This document shows, piece by piece, positions 15,795 through 25,462 of a stretch of 41,393 nucleotides of DNA. This DNA is from Brachyspira sp. CAG:484. Its GTDB lineage: Bacteria > Cyanobacteriota > Vampirovibrionia > Gastranaerophilales > Gastranaerophilaceae. The position numbers and the translations under genes were made by a program. The stretch is from contig HF989721.1 of assembly GCA_000431315.1 (NCBI GenBank), forward strand, positions 20,096-61,488, in the 5' to 3' direction. The notes beneath the pieces were generated by a model, which was not told where the DNA came from, did no database searches, and was given only the letters and a program-made list of their open reading frames with translations. Every line of letters begins with the position of its first letter. The stretch's first letter is position 1.

Positions 15795-17433
15795 GCTGTA
15801 TTAAGACTTTTTCGGCATTAAAGAGTTTGTCTTTGACAAGCTCTTTATATAAAGTTATACCGGCAGCCAAACTGTAAACGTTATCAAATCCTCTCTGGAT
15901 TAGTATTCTTGAAGCTACATAGCTCTGGAAGCCCGTATTACAGAAAAGAATAATCTTTTTATCGCGCGGAAGCTCTTTATAACGTTCGCGTAATTCAGGT
16001 GTAAATATATTAACTGCACCATTAATAGTTTCGCGCTCAAATTCTGCTTTTGAACGAATATCAATAAGCATTGCATTGTCAATATCTTCAATAAACGCAG
16101 GCTTCACAAACCCTTTTAATATGTTATCAGCGTGCATGCCGAGAATATTAACCGGATCTTTTGCTGAAGAATACGGCGGCGCATAACAGAGTTCCAAATC
16201 AATTAATTCCCATACCTTCAAACCATTCCTCATTGAAGCTGCCATAACATCAACACGCTTTTCAACGCCCTCATATCCGGCAGCCTGAATACCAAGAATA
16301 TCCCCTTCTTTATTAAATAAAAGCTTGTACATAGTACGGGTTGCACCAGGATAATAGCTGGCATGTGAAAAACCGAAAGTAAAAGTTTTAAGGTAAGGAA
16401 TATTTCTTTTAAGAAGAGTTTCCTCACTGCATCCGGCGGAAGCTATGGTTAAATCAAAAACCTTAACAACAGCAGAGCCTAACGACTTTTTATAAGTTGA
16501 CTTATATCCAGCAATATTATCTGCTATAATTCTGCCCTGCCTGTTTGCAGGTCCGGCTAAAGGTACCAGAATTTCCTCACCGGTAACAAAGCCTTCAACC
16601 TCAACACTGTCACCGCCTGCATAGATATTTTCATCAGAAGTCTGCATAAATTTATTAACCTTTATACCTCCTGATTTACCTGTTTGTATTCCGCATGCAA
16701 GAGCAAGGGAGGTTTCGGGCTTAACCCCAATGGCAAGGACTGCAATATCATAAGGAATTCTTCTGCCTGAAGAAAGCCTGATTTCATTACTGCCAAACTC
16801 AGTCACAGCGTCTGAAAGGATAAGATTAATTCCATGTTTTCTCATTTCATTATGAGCAAAAGCAGCTGTTTCTTTATCAACAGGCGGAAGAATATGTGAT
16901 GCAGCTTCCACAAGTGTTGTATTAACTCCGGAGAGTTCGGCAAAATTCTCAGCCATTTCTACGCCTATAAATCCGCCGCCAATTACAACAGCCTCTTTTG
17001 CATTAGACATTTTCAAATGCGCCTTAATCATATTTGCATCATTAAGAGTTCTTACCGTAAATATTTTAGGGTTGTCAATACCTTTAATATCAGGTTTAAA
17101 AGGATTTGCACCAGGCGCAAGCACAAGTTTGTCATAGGAAAGAATTTCATTATCATTCACAGTAACAGTCTTTTTTAATCTGTCAATGGAAGTTACTCTG
17201 GCACCAAGCCGTATATCAACATTAAGCAGATTTTTAAACTTGCCGACACTTGAAACGTGCATTTTTTCTTCACTGTTAATTACATTTGAACAGTAATAAG
17301 GCAAACCGCAGTTTGCTATAGATATTTCCTCAGTCTGCTCAAGAATTAAAATTTCAGCAGTGTCATCCAATCTTCTAAGCCTTGCAGCAGCACTTGCACC
17401 GCATGCACCGCCTCCTATTATTAAAACTTTCAT
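15787..17433 (-). CDS. CoA-disulfide reductase with C-terminal rhodanese domain
   Basis: The 548-residue fusion belongs to the CoADR-RHD group of flavoproteins. The N-terminal FAD site is VLIIGGGACGASAAARLRRL, with the redox Cys42 in ANCGLPYY. The NAD(P)H site is EAVVIGGGFIGVEMAE, and NIYAGGDSVEV closes the FAD site. A dimerisation domain follows. A rhodanese module (about 455-548) has its own active-site Cys498 in ILFCNTGFQS. Related enzymes reduce CoA disulfides, CoA persulfides or polysulfide. It could protect thiol pools in an anaerobe or reduce sulfur; substrate not determinable. RBS is AGGAGAG. It converges on the GH13 gene. Confidence 0.92.
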   Translation of the reverse strand: MKVLIIGGGACGASAAARLRRLDDTAEILILEQTEEISIANCGLPYYCSNVINSEEKMHVSSVGKFKNLLNVDIRLGARVTSIDRLKKTVTVNDNEILSYDKLVLAPGANPFKPDIKGIDNPKIFTVRTLNDANMIKAHLKMSNAKEAVVIGGGFIGVEMAENFAELSGVNTTLVEAASHILPPVDKETAAFAHNEMRKHGINLILSDAVTEFGSNEIRLSSGRRIPYDIAVLAIGVKPETSLALACGIQTGKSGGIKVNKFMQTSDENIYAGGDSVEVEGFVTGEEILVPLAGPANRQGRIIADNIAGYKSTYKKSLGSAVVKVFDLTIASAGCSEETLLKRNIPYLKTFTFGFSHASYYPGATRTMYKLLFNKEGDILGIQAAGYEGVEKRVDVMAASMRNGLKVWELIDLELCYAPPYSSAKDPVNILGMHADNILKGFVKPAFIEDIDNAMLIDIRSKAEFERETINGAVNIFTPELRERYKELPRDKKIILFCNTGFQSYVASRILIQRGFDNVYSLAAGITLYKELVKDKLFNAEKVLIQPM

Positions 17434-17479
17434 ACATACTCTCCTGAATTATTCTCTGTTAATACATACTAGCATAAAT

Positions 17480-18868
17480 TTAGTATAAATAATCAGTGAC
17501 ATTTTCAAATTTTTTATAGAAATCTTTAATATTTATTGTAGGTTTGCCGTCAACAGCACCTTCTTGCAAAATAGAGCTGGCACGCTTTATTTCTTCCGGA
17601 TTATTGCTTAATCTTCTCAAAAGTTCAGAAAAATAGGAATCAACACTTATTATAGTATTGGTACCGTACATCTTTTGAGTATCCATAATAGAAATTAAGT
17701 CAGATGCAATATCTTTATTATCCTTGTTAACAGCCATCAATACATCTTTAATTATGCCCCAATCATCAAAAACAACAAATTTACCCATAATTTCACCTTC
17801 ACATTTCTTCGTAAGCAAAGGTTCAACAAGGTCAAGATTAGTTTCGTTGACACTGGAAATCAAAGGCTTCAAATCCCTTACGTCTACTGTACAGCGTAAA
17901 GCGTATAATTTTTGTAATGCTTCATAGTTTTCATCTCCGGTGAGAGTTAAGAATTCATTAACCTCTTCAATCGAATGCCTGAATAAACCGGTTCCGTCAT
18001 TTTTCTCAGCATTCAGAAATAACTCTGCACATTTTAGATTTTTTGTTTTCTGAAGCGTTTCTGCCACACTTTGTAAATCTTGAATAGTAAGCTCTGTATT
18101 TCCGCCTTTTCTTCTTGTAGAAAGAAGCATTGAATAAATATCTGAGTTCTCTTTATTAACCTGTTTCAGACAGTTAATCAGATTTTTAGAACTGTTAATA
18201 GGCGTAATATCAATTAGTTTTCCGGCGACTTTATCATTTTCAGGATTAATATTTTTTAAAATTTCAACCATATCTGAGGTTTCAAAAGTTTCAGCAATAC
18301 CGTATTTTTTATCAGATTTTTTAGCCAACTGCTCAAGATATTTAATGTTGTATTCATTTGTATTAGTCAATAATTCTGTTATATCTGAAAGCTCAAAACG
18401 CGGGCAGAAATAATCATCAGGACCCAAATAGATAACCCGCTCATTTTTCATTTTTGAAAGTTGTTTAAGGATAACAAAATTTTCATCAGTAAGATTTTCA
18501 TTAATTTTTACTATTTCTGCTTTATTATTAAAGACATTTCCTTTTGGATCAATCTTTTTAATGAAATTAAATAAAGCGTCATTTATTTCGCCTTTTTTTA
18601 TACCACATGATAATCTTTGGAAAAATTTATCATAAAGCTTAACACCGCCATAGGTTCCGCCTGCAACAGCAACAGAAATAACCCCAAGCATTGCAGCAAC
18701 TTTAGCAAAAGCTGAAAGACCGTTTTTATCTTCTTTTTTTGTAGAAAGTTCCACAGAATCATTTGGAACAGGCTCTGTCTTTACAGGAGCTGAATTTTTA
18801 AGACCATCCTGCTTTGGCAGAGCCGTCTGCTTTATTTGTATTTTTGCAACGTCAGTGAAACCTTCCAT
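17480..18868 (-). CDS. Hypothetical protein with N-terminal membrane segment
   Basis: The 462-residue protein is of unrecognised family. A polar N-terminal tail containing NDSVELSTKKED precedes a glycine/alanine-rich hydrophobic segment (about residues 55-75, FAKVAAMLGVISVAVAGGTY). The rest is a long soluble domain with loosely periodic units of about 35-40 residues built on NEN..DLVEPLL- and NINPENDKVAGKLI-like phrases, suggesting helical repeats. The N-terminal layout (tail, small membrane segment, long domain) is like the 421-1478 pair and the N-terminus of the kinase-like gene at 19012. RBS AGAAAGG. It is divergent from the kinase-like gene across 143 bases. Confidence 0.7.
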   Translation of the reverse strand: MEGFTDVAKIQIKQTALPKQDGLKNSAPVKTEPVPNDSVELSTKKEDKNGLSAFAKVAAMLGVISVAVAGGTYGGVKLYDKFFQRLSCGIKKGEINDALFNFIKKIDPKGNVFNNKAEIVKINENLTDENFVILKQLSKMKNERVIYLGPDDYFCPRFELSDITELLTNTNEYNIKYLEQLAKKSDKKYGIAETFETSDMVEILKNINPENDKVAGKLIDITPINSSKNLINCLKQVNKENSDIYSMLLSTRRKGGNTELTIQDLQSVAETLQKTKNLKCAELFLNAEKNDGTGLFRHSIEEVNEFLTLTGDENYEALQKLYALRCTVDVRDLKPLISSVNETNLDLVEPLLTKKCEGEIMGKFVVFDDWGIIKDVLMAVNKDNKDIASDLISIMDTQKMYGTNTIISVDSYFSELLRRLSNNPEEIKRASSILQEGAVDGKPTINIKDFYKKFENVTDYLY

Positions 18869-19011
18869 AAATACCTTTCTACATTAAAATAAAATTAAAA
18901 TAAGAAAAAAAATTGCTACAAAAATCTTTTGATATTAATAAAACTTAAAAATTAATTTTATAGAAAGCAATTTTTAAATTTTACAATATTTATTAAAAAT
19001 ATAGGGGAAAT

Positions 19012-21573
19012 ATGCCAAATAGTATAGAAAACTCACAGTTAAATAACACAACAGTAGCGACCCAGCCGGAAAAGAAAAGAAGAAGGGTTTCACGAAGGGC
19101 TGTTCTCAAGCCTGATAATGACATGGTTGATTCCTTTACTTCAGCTAAAAAGAAACGGGGACTGTTTGCAAAATTTTACGGGGCAATAAATAAAATAATT
19201 CCTCTAGGGCTTTCCGATAAAAAAGTAACCCAAAAGCTTATTGACTACCAGGAAGGCAAAGCTTCTAAACAGGAAGCAAAAGAATACATTGACCGTTATG
19301 AAAATGCGAATTTTAACAGTACAGAAATAACTATAGATACAATTTCCTCTGCTTGCGCAATAGGTGTAGGCTTTATGGGGAAAAAGGCTAAAACATTGAT
19401 AAATGTATTTACCCCTAAATACAAAAAATATGCAATGGCATTAACTGCCGGCGCATCAATACTTACAGGCTTAGCAGTAAAATTAGGACTAAAAGGAATT
19501 GACCATCTCGGAAAAGATAAAGATGCACCAAAACAGCCTTCAAGAATAAAAGCTAACGTTATTTCAGGAACACTTGACGGTATCTCAGGATTTATCTCAA
19601 CTCTCAATCCGATGCTGATTCCTGCTGGAATTGCTGTTAACGCATTTACAAGATACATTACAGACAAAAGCGATGATGAAACACTTCCTTCCATCTCAGA
19701 TTTTGTACAAAAACAAAAAGACTCCGTAGGAATAGGTATTTTAGGACTGGCAGGAGTTTCACTTGCTGCTGCAAGAGGGCATTTGAATGTTGCAAAGATC
19801 ACAGAATCAATCAAATCCGCTGTACTTAATAAACAACACGTTATAAATTACAGACCTCCTGAAGGGCAGCTCACTGAATTTCAGCAGCTCGCACGTGACA
19901 TAGGATATGACTTAAGCGTCATTATCAAAGGTGAAAAGTTTGATCCTACAGGAATTTCCAAACTTGATGAAGATTTTATGAAAATTTTGCTTGAAAAAGG
20001 GCAAAACGGCAATATTGAAGGAAAAATCAGAAAACTTGAGGCTGAAAATATATTCCTGCCTAAATATTTGCAAACAGTTGTTGATATACCGGAAGATAAG
20101 CAGAATAAACTTATCCACCAGATTGACCAGCTGGTAGAGAGCTACAACGCAAGAAAAAATAATTCATCATTAGGTAATGGAAGAGATTATAACTTTTCTT
20201 TTGAAACATGCGGTATTGACAGAGCAATGGAAAAACTTGAAGAAAGAGGAATGGACGTCAACGGCTTCAAGGATCTTCAACAAATTGTAAAACGCATTAA
20301 AAGCTCTTGCCCAACTTCAAGAACAATTGAAGAGGCCCAGCAAATATTAGACAGAGAATACGGTGCTCAATATAAGATTACAAAACTCCTCGGTGTGGGT
20401 TCTATTGCAGAATCATACCTTGCAAAAAGTGCTGATGACAAAGAAGTTGTTATAAAAATTGTAAAACAGCACTTCTTAGATACAGACAAAATAGCAGCAG
20501 ACAAATCTAAAATTCTTGCCAAAGTTGAAGAACGAGCCAAACCAGATTACTCATGGTTCACCTCAAAACAAACTATTGCTACTCCTGAACGTAAAGAGTA
20601 TGATATAAACCAGCTTGATAATATGTACAAAGTCTGGGGAAATGAAATTAACCTAAAAGAAGAAGCCCTGTCTGCCAGAGAAATAGGGCAGCAATCATCC
20701 ACATTCCAGCCGGTAGGGGTAATTGATGCTAAAGAACATATATTCATCATGCAAAAGGCTCCGGGAGTTCAGCTTGATAGTGACAAATTTGCACAAAAAT
20801 GGAAAGAAGCCGGTTTAACCGAAGATGACTTCAAAAATTTTGTTGAAAATTATGTAAAAGTATACTGTGAACAATTGTTCTCTCTTCCTAAAACCGGCAA
20901 AAAAGTAGTACAGTCAGATCCTCATGGCGGTAATATTCTTGTAGATGTAGACTTAATTAAAAACCTTAAAAACGGCAATACAAGTAAACCTATTACAATT
21001 ATTGACTACGGCAACACAACAAAAACAGAGCAGAAGCAGGCTATTAAGAACCTGTTTAACCACATAGACTATCTTATAGGCAATACAGACGCTATCGCAG
21101 AAGCTATGCTTGAGGGTGCAAAACTTGGCAGCAATAATAAAAAGAAAGTTATTAAAGAAATGTCAAAAGCCCTCCAGCAAACAATCTATAACACAGATAC
21201 CAGAATAGATGTTGATAACCCGGTAAAAATATTCTCAACAGTAAACAGTTTCTGTCTGGACTTTATGCAGAAGAAAAATATCATACCAAATGCGGCTCAT
21301 ATCAACCAGATGAAAGCAGAAGAAACTTATATAATATCAAACCTAGGATGTCTTAAAAATATAGCAGACAGCTGTAATTATGATCTTTCAAAAGCAGTGG
21401 ACAGAAATACAGTTATAAAACAGCTTGTTAATGAAATGGCAAAAGCCACACAGGATTCATTAAAAATAAATCCTAAACTTACAATGCAGGAAATAGCAAA
21501 AAGATATAAGTTCTTTGTAAATAACTCAGAAGAGGCTTTAAGCTCTCTTGGAATTAACTTTAATATAATTTAA
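19012..21573 (+). CDS. UbiB/ABC1 (AarF)-like atypical kinase with large N-terminal membrane region
   Basis: The 853-residue protein has a basic N-terminus and alanine/glycine-rich hydrophobic stretches (about residues 105-165, 180-205, 240-260). The C-terminal half is an ABC1-type kinase. The nucleotide loop LLGVGSIAESYLAKSADDKE (about 459) is followed by VVIKIVK with the ATP-binding Lys. EINLKEEALSAREI corresponds to the family's E..F..EA.NA helix. VVQSDPHGGNILVD (about 633) is the catalytic ADPHPGN block, and IIDYGN (about 662) the metal-binding DFG equivalent. The KxGQ motif that marks classic UbiB is not visible. UbiB proteins support quinone synthesis or lipid handling; here the role is unknown. 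RBS is GGGGAAAT. Confidence 0.75.
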   Translation: MPNSIENSQLNNTTVATQPEKKRRRVSRRAVLKPDNDMVDSFTSAKKKRGLFAKFYGAINKIIPLGLSDKKVTQKLIDYQEGKASKQEAKEYIDRYENANFNSTEITIDTISSACAIGVGFMGKKAKTLINVFTPKYKKYAMALTAGASILTGLAVKLGLKGIDHLGKDKDAPKQPSRIKANVISGTLDGISGFISTLNPMLIPAGIAVNAFTRYITDKSDDETLPSISDFVQKQKDSVGIGILGLAGVSLAAARGHLNVAKITESIKSAVLNKQHVINYRPPEGQLTEFQQLARDIGYDLSVIIKGEKFDPTGISKLDEDFMKILLEKGQNGNIEGKIRKLEAENIFLPKYLQTVVDIPEDKQNKLIHQIDQLVESYNARKNNSSLGNGRDYNFSFETCGIDRAMEKLEERGMDVNGFKDLQQIVKRIKSSCPTSRTIEEAQQILDREYGAQYKITKLLGVGSIAESYLAKSADDKEVVIKIVKQHFLDTDKIAADKSKILAKVEERAKPDYSWFTSKQTIATPERKEYDINQLDNMYKVWGNEINLKEEALSAREIGQQSSTFQPVGVIDAKEHIFIMQKAPGVQLDSDKFAQKWKEAGLTEDDFKNFVENYVKVYCEQLFSLPKTGKKVVQSDPHGGNILVDVDLIKNLKNGNTSKPITIIDYGNTTKTEQKQAIKNLFNHIDYLIGNTDAIAEAMLEGAKLGSNNKKKVIKEMSKALQQTIYNTDTRIDVDNPVKIFSTVNSFCLDFMQKKNIIPNAAHINQMKAEETYIISNLGCLKNIADSCNYDLSKAVDRNTVIKQLVNEMAKATQDSLKINPKLTMQEIAKRYKFFVNNSEEALSSLGINFNII

Positions 21574-21574
21574 A

Positions 21575-21648
21575 TGGCCCCGGCGCGATTCGAACGCGCG
21601 ATCTTCGGTTTAGGAAACCGCTGCTCTATCCTGCTGAGCTACGAAGCC
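21575..21648 (-). tRNA. tRNA-Arg (anticodon CCT)
   Basis: Minus-strand cloverleaf with acceptor GGCTTCG pairing CGGGGCC and discriminator A. The D-arm is GCTCAGCAGGATAGAGC. The anticodon arm GCGGT-TTCCTAA-ACCGA gives CCT (21612-21614). The T-arm is GCGCG-TTCGAAT-CGCGC. The 3' CCA is not encoded. It begins two bases after the stop of the convergent kinase-like gene. Confidence 0.95.
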
Positions 21649-21722
21649 ATTGTTTAAAAGGGAGAAGTAAATCTCCCATGGGTTTACGGGAAACCGGCTG
21701 TCAACCGGTTTTATTATAACAC

Positions 21723-21796
21723 TGTGCCTGGCGGGAGTCAAACCCGCGACCTTCGCCTTCGGAGAGCGACACTCTATTCAGCTGAGCTACAGGCAC
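21723..21796 (-). tRNA. tRNA-Arg (anticodon CCG)
   Basis: Minus-strand cloverleaf with acceptor GTGCCTG pairing CAGGCAC and discriminator A. The anticodon arm TCGCT-CTCCGAA-GGCGA gives CCG. The T-arm is GCGGG-TTTGACT-CCCGC. CCA is not encoded. It lies 74 bases upstream of the tRNA-Arg(CCT) on the same strand and is probably cotranscribed with it. The spacer holds two small hairpins (GGGAGA/TCTCCC at 21660-21677 and AAACCGG/CCGGTTT at 21691-21711). Confidence 0.95.
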
Positions 21797-21821
21797 CTGC
21801 TATACTTATTATACTACAAAC

Positions 21822-21854
21822 AAAAAAGACGGCTGTAAACCAACCGTCTTTTTT
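21822..21854 (-). terminator. Rho-independent terminator after lemA
   Basis: AAAAAAGACGG and CCGTCTTTTTT form an 11-bp stem with an 11-base loop; on the minus strand it ends in a T run. It separates the lemA gene from the tRNA genes. Confidence 0.9.
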
Positions 21855-21863
21855 AAATTCTTC

Positions 21864-22451
21864 TTATTTAAAATACTGACTGGCATCTACAGCCTGACGC
21901 TCCTGTTCAGTAGCTTCAAAGAACGGCATCTGTTTGATATTAAGCATTGCAGCTATCATAGAGCTTGGGAAAATTTCAACTGCATTATTCAAATCCAAAA
22001 CAGCAGAATTATAAAACCTTCTTGCAGCAGCAATATGCTCCTCTTGTTCATTATATGTCTGCATTGCCTGAAGCATTGTCTGGTCGGATTTTAACTGAGG
22101 ATAATTTTCTACAGCAACCATCAATTGCCCCATCTTACCGGCAATAGCACCGTCAAGCTGAATTTTTTGTTCTGCATTACTCAAATCAGCAGGAAGTTTT
22201 GCTGCCTGAGCTCTTAGTTTTGTAATATCTTCTAAAAGCCCTCTTTCATGCTCCATAAACTTATTAGCTATAAACAAAACATTAGGAATAAGGTCATAGC
22301 GTTTTTTCAATTGAACATCAATACTTGAAAAAGCTTCCTTAACTTTGTTTTTCTTTTGTATTAAAGAATAATAAATTCCGTAAATAATCACAAGCACAAC
22401 AACTGCAATTATTATTAACGGCATGTTTCCACTTATGAACATTTTTTCCAT
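21864..22451 (-). CDS. lemA: LemA family protein
   Basis: The 195-residue protein has one N-terminal membrane segment (MPLIIIAVVVLVIIYGIYY). The LemA four-helix domain follows, with KEAFSSIDVQLKKRYDLIPN, EHERGLLEDITKLRAQA and YPQLKSDQTM. The C-terminal FYNSAVLDLNNAVEIFPSS corresponds to the family's ARR.YN..V..YN..I..FP block. LemA proteins are membrane-anchored and of unclear role; some are linked to envelope stress or peptidoglycan. The ATG at 22451 follows GAGAGAGG. A downstream gene for a TPM-domain partner, common in other genomes, is not present. Confidence 0.95.
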   Translation of the reverse strand: MEKMFISGNMPLIIIAVVVLVIIYGIYYSLIQKKNKVKEAFSSIDVQLKKRYDLIPNVLFIANKFMEHERGLLEDITKLRAQAAKLPADLSNAEQKIQLDGAIAGKMGQLMVAVENYPQLKSDQTMLQAMQTYNEQEEHIAAARRFYNSAVLDLNNAVEIFPSSMIAAMLNIKQMPFFEATEQERQAVDASQYFK

Positions 22452-22570
22452 AACACAACCTCTCTCTCTTTTTTATAAAGATAAGAATATCATATTTTTC
22501 CAGACTTGTCTACTTTCAGCTGTAAATCACAAAGTAGATGTGTCCCGGCAATGAAATTTTTATCACAGCC

Positions 22571-23929
22571 CTATCTGCCAGCAACTACAATAGTGAAATC
22601 AGTTTCACCACAGTAATAGTTAACAGGTTCATATACAAACTGGTAACCTGCGATTGACGGGGTTTTCTTTTTAAGCCAGTTGAAATAGTCATTTGTAACA
22701 TTCTTTGAATGAGCAATAAACTGCGTATGAGTTTTACCTAAATGACCTGTGCAGGCAACATTTACGCCGGCAGCAGAGAGTTCATTTTTAATTAGTTCTG
22801 CCTTATCTTCATTTCCATTTGAATACATTACTCCGGCAGATAAAACAGTACCTTCTTCCGGATGGATTTTTTCTCTGTAAATCAAGCGATTAACAACTTC
22901 CTGCGTTTTTTCCGGATCCAAAATCCAATAGCTGATATAGCCTTTTTTATTAGGTGCTCCAGGAAGGGTAGCTATTTCAATCTTATCCATATCAATATGT
23001 TTTGTCATAGCTGCATATTGAGATAATTCATATAATGACATATTTGTTTTAACATATTTTTGAGTTACAGAAATAATTTCAGGAATTTTTGCGATAGTTT
23101 CAGGTTTTTGAAGCTCGTTCAACAACCCTCTCAAGAACCACTGCTGACGCTGGGTTCTTCCTATATCACCCAGGGCATCGTGTCTAAACCTTAAATAACC
23201 TACAGCCTGTTCAGGAGAAAGTCTGTGTTCGCCTTTTGTCAAATCAATATGTAGTTTTCCTGAATAATCGTGATAACGCATAGGTTTTTCAACATAAACA
23301 TCAACACCGCCAAGAGCTTCAACAATAGCCTTTACTGCATTATCATGTACCATTATATAACGGTCAATTTTAACTCCTAGAGTATCTTCTATCGTTTTTA
23401 TAGTCATACCGACACCGCCTATAGCGTGGGCGACATTAATCTTTTGAATACCATTGTTATCAGGCAGATAAACTTTACTATCGCGCGGTATTGAGATAGC
23501 ATTAACGGATTTTGAACGGGGATCAATGTTTACAAGAATAATCGTATCTGTTCTGGTTCCGGTCCACAAGTCTTCATCATTATTACTTGCATCAACTCCA
23601 AGAAGCAGAATATTCTGTCTTCTAGGTCCAAATGGAAGAACAAATTCAGCCTTATCTTTATAATCATTATTCTTAGCCATCTTAGCGAACATCTTAGCAA
23701 CGGCAGAGTCTTCGCCGAACGTATCATTAACAAATTTTTGGTTGCCGGCAAGTATAAAGACAGCCGCAAATACACAAACCATAAACGCAAGGAAAATAAA
23801 GACACCGCGGAAAAATTTTGCCTGCTCTTCCTGATGTTTTTTCATCTGGTTTAAATATTCATTTTGTCTGGCATTTTCCTGGTTCTGCTCAGCTCTTGGT
23901 CTAATCCTTTTATTTATTTCGTTTGTCAT
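22571..23929 (-). CDS. LytR-CpsA-Psr (LCP) family glycopolymer ligase
   Basis: LCP enzymes attach undecaprenyl-linked glycopolymers to peptidoglycan or related carriers outside the membrane. The protein has an N-terminal cytoplasmic tail, one membrane segment (FFRGVFIFLAFMVCVFAAVF), then the LCP domain: NILLLGVDASN, GTRTDTIILVNIDP, AISIPRDSKVYLP, KINVAHAIGG and a late RFRHDALGDIGRTQRQQWFL. The arginines that hold the pyrophosphate are present. A LytR_C-type domain ends the protein (about residues 345-452). I set the start at the ATG of MTNEINKR (RBS TTGAGA) rather than an upstream TTG. Presence fits a diderm or thick-walled cyanobacterial-type envelope. Confidence 0.93.
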   Translation of the reverse strand: MTNEINKRIRPRAEQNQENARQNEYLNQMKKHQEEQAKFFRGVFIFLAFMVCVFAAVFILAGNQKFVNDTFGEDSAVAKMFAKMAKNNDYKDKAEFVLPFGPRRQNILLLGVDASNNDEDLWTGTRTDTIILVNIDPRSKSVNAISIPRDSKVYLPDNNGIQKINVAHAIGGVGMTIKTIEDTLGVKIDRYIMVHDNAVKAIVEALGGVDVYVEKPMRYHDYSGKLHIDLTKGEHRLSPEQAVGYLRFRHDALGDIGRTQRQQWFLRGLLNELQKPETIAKIPEIISVTQKYVKTNMSLYELSQYAAMTKHIDMDKIEIATLPGAPNKKGYISYWILDPEKTQEVVNRLIYREKIHPEEGTVLSAGVMYSNGNEDKAELIKNELSAAGVNVACTGHLGKTHTQFIAHSKNVTNDYFNWLKKKTPSIAGYQFVYEPVNYYCGETDFTIVVAGR

Positions 23930-24024
23930 AAATCTCAATACCCATCTAATTTTCAATTAACACAAAAATATTTTAGTATAAATCATTATAAAAAATATAC
24001 AGTAAATTACCGATTTTATTATAA

Positions 24025-25392
24025 TCACATAACATGTACAAGAAAAATTGACACAAGCGTGAAGTAAACAGCAAGCCCCACAACATCAATTGTAGTTGCA
24101 ATCACCGGACCGGAAGCAACAGCGGGGTCAACATTGAGGGATTTAAGTGCAAACGGAGTAAACGTCCCTATAATAGTTGCCATGGTCATATTAATAGTCA
24201 TCGCAACACCGACAATAACACCGAGTTCGGCATTATGCTGCCAGCCCCAGGTTGCAAGAGTAACAAGAATACCAAAGAACCCGCCGATAAGCATACCGAT
24301 AAACGCTTCTCTAAGTATATGGTGAAATGCAGAACTCAATGTAACCTGACCGGTAGAAAGCCCGCGAACCATAAGAGTAATGCTCTGCGTGCCAATATTA
24401 CCGCCAAGACCCGCCAGAAGAGGCATAAATATTGCAATAATAGGTAAAGCTGACAGCGTATGGTCAAAATGATTAGCAACATTAACCGCAACAAATTCTC
24501 CAAGAAGTGTAATAAACAGCCATGGAGTTCTTGCCCGTATAGCATTAAAAACATTACCCGAAAGAATTTCATCCTCGTCAACCATCTCAGTTGAAATACC
24601 GGAAGATTGATAAATCTCTTCAGTTGTTTCTTCTTCAAACAAATCATGAACATCGTCCCAGGTAATCATACCTTTAAGGCGGTTATACAAGTCCACGACA
24701 GGCAGAGCATTGTATTGATATTTCATAAATTCATCAATGATATAATCACTATAATCATCTACATGAAGTTTAACAATATCAGAAATCATTATATCTTCAA
24801 CTTTTTGATTAATAGGAGAAGTCAAAAGTTTACGCAGAGAAACAACCCCGAGCAGATGATTTTGTTTATCTGTTACATAGACATAATAAAGTTCCATATT
24901 GTCCTGTTCAGCCTTAATTCTTATATGGTTTAAAACATCCTGAACACTCATATCGGAATTTACAGTAAGAACAACAGGATTCATAATCCCGCCCGCAGTA
25001 TCTTCATTATATGTTAAAAGTTCTCTGACCTCTTCCGAAAACTTATGAGGAAGTTTATCAAGGTAAGTTTCGCTCTCATCCTCTTCCATATCACCAAGAA
25101 CATCAGCGGCAGCATCATGAGGCAATCTTGTCAAAATTTTGGAAGCCATTTCCTCATCAATATCACTGAGAAGCTCTACCTGAGTCTGTGCCGGCAAATA
25201 TTCCATCAAATCCGCAGCTTTATCAATATCTAAAAGCTTGAAGCACTGAAGCCTCTCATCAGGTTTCAGCTCCTGGAAAATATCAGCCAGATCCGCTACG
25301 TGATAACCATTTAGTTCTTCTTTAAGCTGTTCGGTTGTTTCATCTTCAATTATTTCGCGGATTCTTTCCACTATGTTCTCAATATTGATCAT
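24025..25392 (-). CDS. mgtE: Magnesium transporter MgtE
   Basis: The 455-residue Mg2+ channel has an acidic N-domain (about 1-130) with repeats such as LADIFQELKPDERLQCFKLL and LPHDAAADVLGDMEEDE. A tandem CBS domain (about 130-255) contains EDTAGGIMNPVVLTV and QYNALPVVD. The membrane domain (about 280-455) has about five segments and the pore signature LAGLGGNIGTQSITLMVRGL. The N and CBS domains sense cytoplasmic Mg2+ and gate the pore. It is divergent from argS across about 70 bases. No M-box-type leader fits in that gap. Confidence 0.97.
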   Translation of the reverse strand: MINIENIVERIREIIEDETTEQLKEELNGYHVADLADIFQELKPDERLQCFKLLDIDKAADLMEYLPAQTQVELLSDIDEEMASKILTRLPHDAAADVLGDMEEDESETYLDKLPHKFSEEVRELLTYNEDTAGGIMNPVVLTVNSDMSVQDVLNHIRIKAEQDNMELYYVYVTDKQNHLLGVVSLRKLLTSPINQKVEDIMISDIVKLHVDDYSDYIIDEFMKYQYNALPVVDLYNRLKGMITWDDVHDLFEEETTEEIYQSSGISTEMVDEDEILSGNVFNAIRARTPWLFITLLGEFVAVNVANHFDHTLSALPIIAIFMPLLAGLGGNIGTQSITLMVRGLSTGQVTLSSAFHHILREAFIGMLIGGFFGILVTLATWGWQHNAELGVIVGVAMTINMTMATIIGTFTPFALKSLNVDPAVASGPVIATTIDVVGLAVYFTLVSIFLVHVM

Positions 25393-25462
25393 ATAAATAT
25401 TATATTACAAATAAAATTTTTAGAGTATAATTAGGGCAGTAAGAATAAATTTGGAGAGATTA

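Noticed and set aside
21698..21719. TTGACA and TATAAT on the minus strand between the tRNA genes
   Set aside because: The -10-like box lies upstream of the -35-like box in the transcription direction, so they cannot form one promoter.
25393..25462. Possible M-box Mg2+ riboswitch upstream of mgtE
   Set aside because: Only about 70 bases separate mgtE from argS, too short for an M-box, and no matching helices are seen.
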